DNA of 64,000 nucleotides from Bosea sp. (in: a-proteobacteria) (lineage in GTDB: Bacteria; Pseudomonadota; Alphaproteobacteria; Rhizobiales; Beijerinckiaceae), in assembly GCA_023910605.1 (NCBI GenBank), contig JAAVVV010000001.1, positions 858,698-922,697 on the forward strand, read 5' to 3'. The notes beneath the pieces were generated by a model, which saw only the letters and a list, made by a program, of their open reading frames with translations, did no database searches and had not been told where the DNA came from. The stretch's first letter is position 1; each line of letters opens with the position of its first letter. Shown piece after piece: positions 9,057 through 17,872 of the stretch. The translations under genes were made by a program, and so were the position numbers.

Positions 9057-9986
9057 ATGGAACGCTTCGACTGGGACGACCTCAGATTCTTCCTCGCCGT
9101 GGCCCGTTCGGGCCGCCTGACCTCGGCGGCGCGGCGGCTGGGCGCCGACCACGCCACGGTCTCGCGGCGCATTTCCTCGCTGGAGACATCCCTCAAGGCC
9201 AAGCTGTTCGAACGGCGCCCGCAAGGCTATGCCCTGACCGCGCATGGCGAGCGGCTTCTTGCCAAGGCGGAAAGCATGGAGACGGACGCGCTCTCGATCC
9301 AGAGCGAGATCGGCGGCGCGGACATGGCGTTGTCCGGCGTGGTGCGCGTCGGCGCGCCCGATGGCTTCGGCACCAGCTTCCTGGCTCCGCGCCTTGCAAA
9401 ATTCATGGCCGCCTCGCCGGCGCTGGAGCTGCAACTCGTCGCCATGCCGCGCCTGCTCTCGCTCTCCAAGCGCGAGGCGGATGTGGCGATCACGCTCGCG
9501 CCGCCCAAGGAGGGCAAGATCGTGGCGCGCAAGCTGGTCGATTACCGGCTCGGGCTCTACGCGGCGCCGGCCTATCTGGCCAGCGCCCCCGCCATCGCGG
9601 AGCCTGACGACCTGCATGCCCATTCCGTCATCGGCTACATCGACGATCTCATCTTCACGCCAGAGCTCGACTATCTCGACGAGGTCTCCAGGGGGCTCAG
9701 GGCCCGCACCCAGAGCTCCAACCTCAACGCCCAGATGGCGCTGACGGCGGCAGGCGGGGGCGTTTGCGTGCTGCCAAGCTTCATGGCCCAGCACCATGCC
9801 GGCCTCGTGCAGGTCCTGGCCGACAAGGTGTCGATCCAGCGCTCCTTCTGGCTCGTGGTCCATGCCGATCTGAAGGACGTGGCGCGGGTGCGCAACACGG
9901 TGGATTTCATCGTGCGCGAGGCCAGGGCGGCGAGGGCGCTTTTCCAGGGCGAGGCCGCCATGGCTCCGGCGATGGCGGCAGCTTGA
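9057..9986 (+). CDS. LysR-family transcriptional regulator, divergent from mmsA
   Basis: This 309-residue LysR-type regulator has the N-terminal winged helix (FFLAVARSGRLTSAARRLG, then TVSRRISSLE) and a C-terminal periplasmic-binding-like effector domain. The ATG at 9057 gives MERFDWDDLRFF, the common start of this subgroup, preceded by a GGGAGCTGGGG purine stretch; an upstream in-frame start at 9033 is less likely. It is divergent from mmsA, the usual arrangement for a LysR protein and its target, so control of mmsA is a reasonable inference. The effector is unknown. Confidence 0.9.
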   Translation: MERFDWDDLRFFLAVARSGRLTSAARRLGADHATVSRRISSLETSLKAKLFERRPQGYALTAHGERLLAKAESMETDALSIQSEIGGADMALSGVVRVGAPDGFGTSFLAPRLAKFMAASPALELQLVAMPRLLSLSKREADVAITLAPPKEGKIVARKLVDYRLGLYAAPAYLASAPAIAEPDDLHAHSVIGYIDDLIFTPELDYLDEVSRGLRARTQSSNLNAQMALTAAGGGVCVLPSFMAQHHAGLVQVLADKVSIQRSFWLVVHADLKDVARVRNTVDFIVREARAARALFQGEAAMAPAMAAA

Positions 9987-9992
9987 GGCCGA

Positions 9993-11714
9993 TCACAACC
10001 GCCAGGGCAGGACGCCTTCCGGGAGGCGGCCCGCCAGCCGGTCGAGCAGCAGCATCACGCCCAGGATCACGGCGCTGGCGCTGATGGCGACGGCTGCGGC
10101 CTCGCCGGCAAGTCCGGTTTCCTTCAGGCTGAACAGCACCACACCAAGCGTCTCGGTGCCGGCTGACCATAGCAGCGCCGAAACGGTGAGTTCGTTGAAG
10201 GCGACGAGGAACACCAGCAGCGCCCCGGCGCTTGCCGCGGGCAGCAGGATCGGCGCCACGATGAAGCGCATCAGCTGCCAGTAGGTCGCGCCGTCGAGCC
10301 GCGCCGCATCCTCGTGATGGGCCTCGATCTGCCCCATCGCCGCCAGCGCAGGCTTGAGCGCAGGGGCGAGGAAACGGGCCAGATAGGCGAACAGGATGAT
10401 GAAGACCGTGCCGTAGATGCTGATGCCCAGCAAGGGCAGCGGCTTGAGGAAGAGCAGGATGCAGGCGATCGCCAGCACCACGCCAGGCAGCGCATAGGGC
10501 GCTTCGATCGCCGCCTCGATGAAGGGGCGCGCGCGCTTGAGCCGGCGCTCGAGCGCATAGGCGAACAGGATCGACAGGATGCACAGCAGGGCCGCCGCCG
10601 TGCCCGCCATCAGGAAGGAGTTGCGGAAGGCCCGCGTGGTCACGTCCTGCCGCACCAGAACCTCGGCGAACTTGTCGACAGTGACCGTGGCAAGGCTCAG
10701 GGGCACGCCGAGGGCAGGGCGCAGCGCATCGAGCGCCAGCGACAGGAAGGGCAGCCCCACCTTCACGGCGAGAAGGCACCACAGCAGCGCCTCGACTGGC
10801 AGCCGGATGCGGCCAAGCGCCACGAAGGGCGCCATGCGCGCCTCGACATCGACCTTGCCGACGCTGCGGCGCATCAGCATCGCGCCGATGACCGTGCCGA
10901 GCGCGGCCATGAGGGCGACGATCAGCGCCAACGCTGCCATGTCCGACAGGACCGACGGGCCGAAGCTTGTCAGCCTGCGGTAGATCAGGGTCGGCAAGGT
11001 AAGATAGTTCACCGGCATCCCCATCAGCGCCGGTATGCCGAAGTTCCCGACTCCCGCGACGAAGGCCAGCAGGCCGGCGGCGATGAAATTGCCGCGCAGG
11101 AGCGGGGCGACGATATGGCGCAGGATCTGCCAGCCCGACGCGCCCTCCACACGCGCTGCCTCGATCACCGAACGCGGCACATAGCGCAGCCCGGCCCAGA
11201 CCGTGATCGCCACGAGCGGCGCATGATGCAGCGCCATCACGAGGATCACGCCCTCCCGTCCAAGGAGCGGGTTGGGCGTGCCCGGGGCTGGCGCAAGGCC
11301 GATGACGCCGAGCAGCGGCGAGGCAGGACCGGCCAGGCTGAGGAAGGCGAGCGCGATGACCTGCGGCGACACCATAAGCGAGAACACGAACAGGAAGGCG
11401 AGGACCCGCTTGGCCCGGATGTCGGTGAGCGCCAGCGTCAGGGCGAAGCTCGAACCCAGCGCCACCGCGCCGAAGGCCGAAATGCCGGCCGTCTCGATGG
11501 TGCGCCAGGTGGCGAGGCCCGTGGCGCGGCTGCCGATCTGGGCCGCCACGGTCTCGAAGGACAGCGCCCCCGCTGGCGCCAGCGCTGTGAACAGCAGGCG
11601 CCCGAGCGGCATCAGCCCGAACAGCACGACCGCCAGCGCCAGCAGCGCCATCACGGCCATGCCATCGCGCGCCAGCCTCGACGGCGCTTCAGACCTGCCG
11701 AACGCCAGCGTCAC
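9993..11714 (-). CDS. ABC transporter permease, two-domain FbpB/AfuB (ferric iron) type
   Basis: The 573-residue polytopic membrane protein contains two binding-protein-dependent permease domains. Each has an EAA-type loop contacting the ATPase, VIEAARVEGASGWQILRHIV in the first half and HHEDAARLDGATYWQLMRFI in the second. This fused layout is typical of the Fe(III)/AfuB-FbpB family and of some 2-aminoethylphosphonate systems. The start is GTG at 11714, 9 bp after the stop of the binding-protein gene, indicating co-transcription. No ATP-binding subunit lies on either side, so the ATPase must be encoded elsewhere or shared. Confidence 0.88.
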   Translation of the reverse strand: MTLAFGRSEAPSRLARDGMAVMALLALAVVLFGLMPLGRLLFTALAPAGALSFETVAAQIGSRATGLATWRTIETAGISAFGAVALGSSFALTLALTDIRAKRVLAFLFVFSLMVSPQVIALAFLSLAGPASPLLGVIGLAPAPGTPNPLLGREGVILVMALHHAPLVAITVWAGLRYVPRSVIEAARVEGASGWQILRHIVAPLLRGNFIAAGLLAFVAGVGNFGIPALMGMPVNYLTLPTLIYRRLTSFGPSVLSDMAALALIVALMAALGTVIGAMLMRRSVGKVDVEARMAPFVALGRIRLPVEALLWCLLAVKVGLPFLSLALDALRPALGVPLSLATVTVDKFAEVLVRQDVTTRAFRNSFLMAGTAAALLCILSILFAYALERRLKRARPFIEAAIEAPYALPGVVLAIACILLFLKPLPLLGISIYGTVFIILFAYLARFLAPALKPALAAMGQIEAHHEDAARLDGATYWQLMRFIVAPILLPAASAGALLVFLVAFNELTVSALLWSAGTETLGVVLFSLKETGLAGEAAAVAISASAVILGVMLLLDRLAGRLPEGVLPWRL

Positions 11715-11723
11715 GACCTGGGG

Positions 11724-12710
11724 TCACTGTCCGAAGATGTCGGCGAAGCGCTTGCGGCTGGCCGCTTCCTCCGCCAGCGCGGCGGCGGGGTCGAAGGCCA
11801 TGAGCTTCATGCTGGAGCGGGCAGGGAAGCCCTCCGGAGGCGACACCTCCGGATGGGCCGGAATGTAGCCCTGCTTGCGGGCGAGTTCCTGGCCCTCCCT
11901 TGAAAGCAGGAAGTCCACGAAGGCTCTGGCGGCTTCGGGATTTCTGGCGGTGCGCAGGATGGCCACCGGCTCCGTCACGGCCGAAAGTCCTTCGGAGGGC
12001 ACGACGAAGTTCACGGGCGCGCCCTTGGCCTTCTCGCGGATCGGCATGAAATCGACGATCATCCCGTAAAGCTTCTCGCCGGTCGCGACCTGGCGCAGGA
12101 TGTCGCCATTGCCCCCGGCCGCGAGGGCGCCGTTCTTCTGCAGCGCCTCGTAATAGCCCCAGCCATTGGGCAGGTTGCGCGCCAGCGTCACGGTGTGGAT
12201 GAGGGCCGCGCCCGAGGCCAGCGGCGAGGGCATGGCGAGCTGGCCCCTGGCTTCAGGCTTCGCGAGGTCCGCCCAGGAGGTCGGGACCATAGGGGCGCGG
12301 GCGTTGTAGACGATGCCGGTGGTGATCAGCTTGGTGGAGAACCAGGTGCGGTCCTTGTCGTGGAGCGCGGCGTCATAGGCCGCCACGGCTGCGCCTGGGT
12401 GGGCAAGCAGGCGATTGTCGCGCTTGAGCGCTTCCATGGTCACGGAATCCGCGATCAGCAGCACGTCCGGCTGCGCCTGCCCGGCGGCGAACTCTGCCTG
12501 CAGCTTGGCCATGATGCGCGGCGTGCCATCGCGCACGAACGAGACCTCGACCTTGGGAAACCTGGCCCGGAAGGCGTCGATGGTCTGTTGCGCGTCGGTG
12601 TTGGGCTGGCTGGTGTAGAGCAGCAGCTTGCCTTCCTGCGCGCAGGCGGCGCCTGCCAGAATCGATCCCGCAAGTGTCGCGGCCAGCAGGCGCATTGGAT
12701 AACGTCTCAT
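11724..12710 (-). CDS. ABC transporter periplasmic binding protein, Fe(III)/FbpA-like
   Basis: The 328-residue protein has a Sec signal peptide (hydrophobic MRLLAATLAGSILAGAACA, cleavage near AQE) and then an extracellular solute-binding family 1 fold: LLLYTSQPNTDAQ, FPKVEVSFVRDGT and the late NPEAARAFVDFLLSREGQ helix common in FbpA/AfuA-like proteins. The start ATG at 12710 has a GGGGAGAG site upstream; an ATG at 12695 is an alternative. It is followed directly by the cognate two-domain permease. Ferric iron is the likely ligand, but related proteins bind phosphonates or sugars, so substrate assignment is moderate. Confidence 0.85.
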   Translation of the reverse strand: MRRYPMRLLAATLAGSILAGAACAQEGKLLLYTSQPNTDAQQTIDAFRARFPKVEVSFVRDGTPRIMAKLQAEFAAGQAQPDVLLIADSVTMEALKRDNRLLAHPGAAVAAYDAALHDKDRTWFSTKLITTGIVYNARAPMVPTSWADLAKPEARGQLAMPSPLASGAALIHTVTLARNLPNGWGYYEALQKNGALAAGGNGDILRQVATGEKLYGMIVDFMPIREKAKGAPVNFVVPSEGLSAVTEPVAILRTARNPEAARAFVDFLLSREGQELARKQGYIPAHPEVSPPEGFPARSSMKLMAFDPAAALAEEAASRKRFADIFGQ

Positions 12711-12907
12711 GTCTGTCTCTCCCCGGCTGTCTTCATATCCTGTGAAGCCGCCTAGGCAAAGGCTGTGACAGTTGCATGAAACTCGAGATCGCTTTGGCCG
12801 TCCCGCCTGCGCGGCCGCTCACGCGCGCAGCAGGGCTGAACGGGCGTGACAGCCCGCTCGTCGCGCTTTATGCCTCGGATCACATCCCTGATCATTCGGA
12901 ACGCCTC

Positions 12908-13867
12908 ATGACCTCAAAGCTCGACCAGCTCGCCGCCATGACCACGATCGTCGCCGATACCGGCGACATCGAAGCCGTGCGCCGGCTCAAGCCCGTGGAT
13001 TGCACCACCAACCCGACCCTGATCCTGAAGGCCGCCGCGATGCCGGCCTATGCCGTGCTGGTGGATGAGGCTGTGCGCTGGGGGCACGGTGCGGGCGGCA
13101 CGATCGAGGCGCGCACCGGGGCTGTCTGCGATCGGCTGGCCGTCACCTTCGGCGCGGAGCTGTGCAAGCTCGTTCCGGGCCGCGTCTCCACCGAGGTCGA
13201 TGCCGATCTCTCCTTCGACACCGATGGCAGCATCGCCAAGGGCCGCGCGCTGATCGCCGACTATGCGGCGCGCGGGGTCGATCGCTCGCGCATCCTCATC
13301 AAGGTCGCGGCCACCTGGGAGGGCATCCAGGCAGCGCGCGTGCTGCAGCGCGATGGCATCGACTGCAATCTCACCTTGCTGTTCTCGATGGCCCAGGCGC
13401 AGGCCTGCGCCGATGCCGGGGTTTTCCTGATATCGCCCTTCGTGGGCCGCATCCTCGATTGGCACGTGAAGGCCGGCGGCGGGCCCTACACCGCGCACAC
13501 CGATCCGGGCGTCGTCTCGGTCCGCGCCATCTATGACCATTACAAGGCCCATGGCGTGCCGACGGTGGTGATGGGCGCGTCCTTCCGCAACATCGGCGAG
13601 ATCGAGGCCCTGGCCGGTTGCGACAGGCTCACCATCTCTCCTGCCCTGCTCGATGAGCTGGCCGCCGCGCAAGGCGATCTGCCGCGCGCGCTTGCGCCTC
13701 CGGCCGGCCAGCGCGCCGCGCCCATGGCGCAGCTCGACGAAAAGGCGTTTCGCCATGCGCTCAACGAGGACGCCATGGCGACCGAGAAGCTGTCCGAGGG
13801 CATTCGCGGCTTCGTCAAGGACATGCGCGAACTGCGCAGGCTGGTGGGCGCGCGGCTGGCCGCCTGA
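12908..13867 (+). CDS. tal: Transaldolase
   Basis: Transaldolase moves a dihydroxyacetone unit between sugar phosphates in the non-oxidative pentose phosphate pathway. The 319-residue length matches the TalB class. The Schiff-base lysine is Lys132 in [11 protein letters not shown], the same number as in E. coli TalB. Also present are [25 protein letters not shown] and FVGRILDWH. The ATG at 12908 was chosen because its product, [20 protein letters not shown], matches the family start; the frame stays open to 12776 but that extension has no family resemblance. It is followed by a Bug-receptor gene with no evident link. Confidence 0.95.
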   Translation: MTSKLDQLAAMTTIVADTGDIEAVRRLKPVDCTTNPTLILKAAAMPAYAVLVDEAVRWGHGAGGTIEARTGAVCDRLAVTFGAELCKLVPGRVSTEVDADLSFDTDGSIAKGRALIADYAARGVDRSRILIKVAATWEGIQAARVLQRDGIDCNLTLLFSMAQAQACADAGVFLISPFVGRILDWHVKAGGGPYTAHTDPGVVSVRAIYDHYKAHGVPTVVMGASFRNIGEIEALAGCDRLTISPALLDELAAAQGDLPRALAPPAGQRAAPMAQLDEKAFRHALNEDAMATEKLSEGIRGFVKDMRELRRLVGARLAA

Positions 13868-13953
13868 GCGGCGCGCCGCCCCACTGGACGCCGGCCGCCA
13901 GCCCTTGCATCATGCCCCCGCAGCGCCCGCCACGAGGCGCACAGGGAGGTTCA

Positions 13954-14949
13954 ATGACCAAGATGATCGACCGCCGTGCGATGCTCTGCGCGCTCGGCGC
14001 CGGCGCGCTGGCCGGCCCGCTCGCCAGCCCCGCAATCGTCCGCGCGCAGGGAGCCTTTCCCGGCTCGCGCACTGTCAAGCTCGTCGTGCCGTTTCCGCCC
14101 GCCGGGGCCACCGACATCATCGCCCGCATCTGGGCCGAGCGCATCGGCCAGCTCTGGGGCACGAACCTCGTCGTCGAGAACAAGCCGGGCGCGGGCGGCA
14201 ACATCGGCACGGAGCAGGTGGCCAGGGGCGAGCAGGATGGCAGCCAGCTGCTGATCGTCTCCGTCGGCATGGCGACCAACCAGTTCCTCTATCCGAAGCT
14301 GAACTATGATCCGGTCGCTGATTTCCGCCCCGTCAGCCTGCTGGCGCTGGTGCCCAACCTGCTCGTGGTGGGCAATCATGTGGCCGCGCGCACGGTCCCC
14401 GAGCTGATCGCCTTCGCCAGGGCCAATCCCGGCAAGCTGACCTATGGCTCGTCGGGCGTCGGCACCTCGGTTCATCTCTCGGGCGAGCTGTTCCGCAAGC
14501 TGACCGGCACCGACATGGTGCATCTGCCCTATCGCGGCACGGCCCAGGCCACGCAGGATCTGATCGGCGGCCGCATCGATCTCATCTTCGACAACATCAC
14601 CCAGGCAGTGACCCATGTCCGCGCCGGCTCCATCCGGGCACTCGGCATCACCACGGCGAAGCGCTCTCCCACCACGCCGGAGTTCGCACCCATCGCCGAG
14701 ACCGTGCCCGGCTTCGATGTCTCGTCCTGGTTCGCCATCTTCGCGCCGAAGGGAACGCCCGACAGCGTGCTGGCGAAGCTCAGCGCCGATACATCCACCG
14801 TGATGGCCGACCCTCAGGTCCAGCAGCGCATGGCGACGCTCGGGGCCGAGGTGGTCGCCTCCAGCCCGGACCAGCTGTCAGCCTTCCTCAAGGCCGAGAT
14901 GGACAAATGGGGCAAGCTCATCACCGAAGCCGGGATCAAGGCCAGCTGA
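13954..14949 (+). CDS. Bug/TctC-family tripartite tricarboxylate receptor
   Basis: The 331-residue periplasmic receptor starts with a Tat-like signal (DRRAMLCALGAGALAG, then ASPAIVRAQG). Family marks are VPFPPAGATDIIAR, ENKPGAGGNIGTEQVAR, TYGSSGVGTSVHLSGELF and PYRGTAQATQDLIGGRID, as in Bordetella Bug proteins. Bug receptors bind small carboxylates or amino acids. No TctA or TctB membrane gene is nearby, which is common for orphan Bug proteins. The ATG at 13954 has a GGGAGG site 7 bp upstream. A strong terminator hairpin lies 48 bp past the stop. Confidence 0.9.
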   Translation: MTKMIDRRAMLCALGAGALAGPLASPAIVRAQGAFPGSRTVKLVVPFPPAGATDIIARIWAERIGQLWGTNLVVENKPGAGGNIGTEQVARGEQDGSQLLIVSVGMATNQFLYPKLNYDPVADFRPVSLLALVPNLLVVGNHVAARTVPELIAFARANPGKLTYGSSGVGTSVHLSGELFRKLTGTDMVHLPYRGTAQATQDLIGGRIDLIFDNITQAVTHVRAGSIRALGITTAKRSPTTPEFAPIAETVPGFDVSSWFAIFAPKGTPDSVLAKLSADTSTVMADPQVQQRMATLGAEVVASSPDQLSAFLKAEMDKWGKLITEAGIKAS

Positions 14950-14997
14950 GCGCGTGACTCCGGTCCGCAGCACGCAGGATGGGATGCTGCAAATGAA

Positions 14998-15027
14998 GAA
15001 GGCCGGCGCACCGCTGCGCCGGCCTTC
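14998..15027. terminator. Intrinsic terminator between the Bug gene and the ATP synthase operon
   Basis: A perfect 13-bp stem, GAAGGCCGGCGCA with TGCGCCGGCCTTC, encloses the loop CCGC. It lies 48 bp after the Bug stop and 30 bp past the end of the convergent atpF gene, so it can act in both directions. It lacks a long T tract. Confidence 0.75.
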
Positions 15028-15057
15028 GGTCCTGATTGAACGGACGCTTCGCCGAAA

Positions 15058-15543
15058 TCAGTTCAGCTTGCCCTTGATGTCGCCAAGGCTGCGGCTGAGC
15101 ATGGTGGCGCCTGCGGGCCCCGCCATCTGGCCCCGCAGCACCTGCTCGGCGGCTCGCGTGGCGGCATCCGCCGCTGCGGCGCGCACATCTGCCGACGCCT
15201 GCGCCTCGACCTGGGCAATCTTGAGCTCCGCATTCCTGGTGCGGCGCGTGATGAAGTCGGCCAGCTTGGCCTCCGCTTCCTTCGCCAGCCGCTCGGCATC
15301 TTCCTGAGCAGCCGCGACGATGGCCGCGGCTTCCGCCTCGGCCGCGTTGCGCTTGGCCTTGTATTCGGCCAGCAGCGCCTGGGCGTCATCACGCAGCTTC
15401 TTGGCCTCGGCCAGTTCGGCCGCAATGGCCTCCCCGCGCGAATCCAGCGCCTTCAGCACCATGCGGTGCACGCCGAAGCGCACCATCAGCGCGAAGAAGA
15501 TGACGAGGCCGACGGCGCTCCAGAGATAGGTGTTGCTCAGCAT
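15058..15543 (-). CDS. atpF: ATP synthase F0 subunit b
   Basis: The 161-residue stator protein has one N-terminal membrane helix (TYLWSAVGLVIFFALMV) followed by a long Ala/Glu/Lys/Arg-rich helix that dimerises with b' and links F0 to F1. It is the last of the F0 genes on the minus strand, preceded by b', c, a and the I/Z gene. The start ATG has a TGAGGAG site. F1 genes are not in this window, consistent with the split F0 and F1 operons of many Alphaproteobacteria. Confidence 0.93.
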   Translation of the reverse strand: MLSNTYLWSAVGLVIFFALMVRFGVHRMVLKALDSRGEAIAAELAEAKKLRDDAQALLAEYKAKRNAAEAEAAAIVAAAQEDAERLAKEAEAKLADFITRRTRNAELKIAQVEAQASADVRAAAADAATRAAEQVLRGQMAGPAGATMLSRSLGDIKGKLN

Positions 15544-15553
15544 CTGCCGCTCC

Positions 15554-16099
15554 TCAGGCCTTCATGACGGACTTGAGGGCCGCGTCGACTTCACCGGAGG
15601 AAGGAGCCGAGCCGCCGAGCCGCTGCACGATGGCGGCCGCCGCTTCCGCGGCGATGCCTGCGACGCTGGCCATGGCCTTGTCCTTGCTCGCTGTGATCTG
15701 CGCTTCGGCGGCGCCGAGCTTGGCGCTCAGATCGTGTTCGAGCGCGGCGCGGCGGGCCTCGACGGCCGCGTTGACCTCTGCGCGCTTGTCCTGTGCGATC
15801 GCCTGCGCACGATTTCGGGCCTCGGCCAGCGCCTTTTCATAGGCGACGCCAGCCTCTTGCGCGCGGGTGCGCGCGGCCGCTGCCTCGTCCAGGTCACGGG
15901 CGATGCGCGAGGCCCGGCCTTCGATGACCTCGCTCAGCCGGGGAGCGAACACCTTCGACACCAGCCAGTAGAGCAGGCCGAAGAAGATCGCCAGCCACAG
16001 CAGCTGCGAGGCGAAGGTTTCGGTCTTGAACGGGGGAAAGCCCGGTCCGGCAGGAGCGCCGCCCGGAACCTGTGTGCCCGCGGTCTGCGGTGTCGCCAT
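15554..16099 (-). CDS. atpG: ATP synthase F0 subunit b'
   Basis: The 181-residue second b-type subunit has a hydrophilic N-terminus, a single membrane helix (LLWLAIFFGLLYWLV) and a charged coiled-coil tail. It forms a heterodimer with subunit b as the peripheral stalk. Separate b and b' genes are found in photosynthetic bacteria and Alphaproteobacteria. It ends 10 bp before atpF and is 89 bp downstream of atpE in the same operon. Confidence 0.92.
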   Translation of the reverse strand: MATPQTAGTQVPGGAPAGPGFPPFKTETFASQLLWLAIFFGLLYWLVSKVFAPRLSEVIEGRASRIARDLDEAAAARTRAQEAGVAYEKALAEARNRAQAIAQDKRAEVNAAVEARRAALEHDLSAKLGAAEAQITASKDKAMASVAGIAAEAAAAIVQRLGGSAPSSGEVDAALKSVMKA

Positions 16100-16188
16100 C
16101 GTCAGCTACCTCGAAACGTCGCAAGGAAAATTCCGGAGTCCGGCGCGGATGTGGCGCGGCCACGACCCGCCCGGACCCGTTCCGCGCC

Positions 16189-16413
16189 TCAGCGGAACAG
16201 CAGAAGCAGCGCGACGACGAGCGCGAAGATGCCCAGCCCTTCCGCAAGCGCGGCGCCGACGAAGGCGCGGCCGAACTGGCTGTCAGCAGCCGACGGATTG
16301 CGCAGGGCGCCCGAGAGGAAGTTGCCGAAGATGTTGCCGACGCCGATGGCGGCGAGGCCCATTCCGAGGCAGGCGAGACCTGCGCCGATCAGCGCAGCAG
16401 CAGAAGCGTCCAT
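16189..16413 (-). CDS. atpE: ATP synthase F0 subunit c
   Basis: The 74-residue hairpin of two membrane helices forms the proton-driven rotor ring. The polar loop includes the conserved Arg-Asn-Pro (ALRNPSA), and the ion-carrying carboxylate is Glu58 in [10 protein letters not shown], as expected for an alphaproteobacterial proton-type c subunit. The start ATG has an AGGAGTCACCAC upstream site. Confidence 0.96.
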   Translation of the reverse strand: MDASAAALIGAGLACLGMGLAAIGVGNIFGNFLSGALRNPSAADSQFGRAFVGAALAEGLGIFALVVALLLLFR

Positions 16414-16470
16414 GTGGTGACTCCTTGACGTCGTAAGTTTGGACTGCGGGAAGGATCCGGCGCCGATCGC

Positions 16471-17220
16471 TCAGTGTCCGGGGTGGAGGGCGTCGTTGAG
16501 ATACACGCAGGTCAGGATCGTGAAGACATAGGCCTGCAGGAAAGCAACGAGGAATTCGAAGGCGGTGAGCGCGACGATCATGCCGAGCGGCAAGGTGGCG
16601 CCGAGCACGCCGCCGATGCCGATCGCGCCGAGCGACACGACGAAGCCGGCGAACACCTTGAGCGCGATGTGGCCGGCCAGCATGTTCGCGAAAAGGCGCA
16701 TGCCGAGCGAGATCGGTCGGGAGAGGAAGGAGATCACCTCGATCACGACCAGGAAAGGCACCAGCAGCGCGGGCGCGCCCTTCGGCACGAAAAGATCCAG
16801 GAAATGGGTGCCATGCTTGATGAAGCCCACCACGATCACCGTGCAGATCACCACCATCGCCAGCGCGAAGGTCACGATGATGTGGCTGGTGACGGTGAAG
16901 GCGCCCGGTATCATGCCGACGAAGTTGGCCGTGAGCACGAACAGGAAAAGGGAGAAGACAAGCGGGAAGAACTGCATGCCTTCCTTGCCGGCGGCGCTTC
17001 TCAGCGTGCTGGCCACGAACTCGTAGAGCATTTCGGCGAGGGCCTGCATGCGGCCCGGCACCACGGCGCGCTGCGCGGTGGCGGCCATGAAGAACAGGCC
17101 GATGGCGCCGACCACCAGCATCATGAACAGCGATGAATTGGTGAAGGCGATCTCGGAGTTCCCGATCCGGCCCAGAGACACGATCGGCTTGATTTCGAAT
17201 TGGTCAAGCGGGCTTGCCAT
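16471..17220 (-). CDS. atpB: ATP synthase F0 subunit a
   Basis: The 249-residue polytopic protein forms the proton half-channels against the c ring. The essential arginine lies in the conserved helix [15 protein letters not shown]. Other marks are the FVGMIPGAF turn and the C-terminal [15 protein letters not shown] helix. It starts at the ATG at 17220, 67 bp after the upstream atpI gene, and is followed by atpE. Confidence 0.95.
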   Translation of the reverse strand: MASPLDQFEIKPIVSLGRIGNSEIAFTNSSLFMMLVVGAIGLFFMAATAQRAVVPGRMQALAEMLYEFVASTLRSAAGKEGMQFFPLVFSLFLFVLTANFVGMIPGAFTVTSHIIVTFALAMVVICTVIVVGFIKHGTHFLDLFVPKGAPALLVPFLVVIEVISFLSRPISLGMRLFANMLAGHIALKVFAGFVVSLGAIGIGGVLGATLPLGMIVALTAFEFLVAFLQAYVFTILTCVYLNDALHPGH

Positions 17221-17287
17221 GGCGCTCTTCGTCTCTGCTTCGCATCACAATCGGGCGTCGGTCTTGCAGACCGCCAAACAAATCTCG

Positions 17288-17674
17288 TCAGCGCGGCGGC
17301 CCCTTTGAGGGTCCCGGAGGCGGACCAGATTTGCTTTGAGTGGCGCGATACAGGTTTCTGAGGCCCGCTGCAAACCCAAACATAAGTCCAATCAACAGTC
17401 CGAACGGCTGAGCGCCCCCGTAGCGATCGATCAGCCACCCCAGAATGCCGCCTGCCGCTATGCCCGCGACAAATTCCGACACAAGCCTGAGGCCACGCGC
17501 CAGCGCCGAGTGGTCGCCCGCAAGGCGGCCCTTCGGCTCCTGATCGGCCATGTGCCCGCTGCGCAGATCTGCCAGGCGGGCGTCAAGTTGGCGGAGTTTC
17601 GCCGAAAGCTCGGTCTCGGGCGAAGGGTCAGACCCTGCCGAAGCACGATCCCCCTGCTTGTTCTGTTCCGACAT
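17288..17674 (-). CDS. atpI: ATP synthase assembly protein AtpI/AtpZ-like
   Basis: The 128-residue protein has a charged N-terminal half and two membrane helices (LVSEFVAGIAAGGILGWLID and the PFGLLIGLMFGFAAG segment), the layout of the AtpZ/AtpI family that opens F0 operons. Members help c-ring assembly or divalent cation transport. The ATG at 17674 (MSEQNKQGD) was chosen because it follows a GAAGG site and removes a basic, unconserved extension. It heads the minus-strand F0 operon; the next upstream gene, smc, is 198 bp away. Confidence 0.86.
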   Translation of the reverse strand: MSEQNKQGDRASAGSDPSPETELSAKLRQLDARLADLRSGHMADQEPKGRLAGDHSALARGLRLVSEFVAGIAAGGILGWLIDRYGGAQPFGLLIGLMFGFAAGLRNLYRATQSKSGPPPGPSKGPPR

Positions 17675-17872
17675 CGTCAGACCTTCACAACCGGAGCGGC
17701 TGCGCCGCATCCTTCAGGGGAAGGGCAGGAACCCGCCTTCCGAAACCGGGCGCAACATATTTTCGCCACCTGACACTGTCAAGGACCGCGAGGCTGCATC
17801 CAAGTCTTTGAAAATAAATGGCGAAATGTAGGTGGCTGCGCTTTCTGCGCAAGTCTGCGCCGCCCCACGCCC

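Noticed and set aside
14954..15307. Plus-strand frame opposite atpF.
   Set aside because: It runs through a terminator hairpin and the coding strand of a clear ATP synthase subunit.
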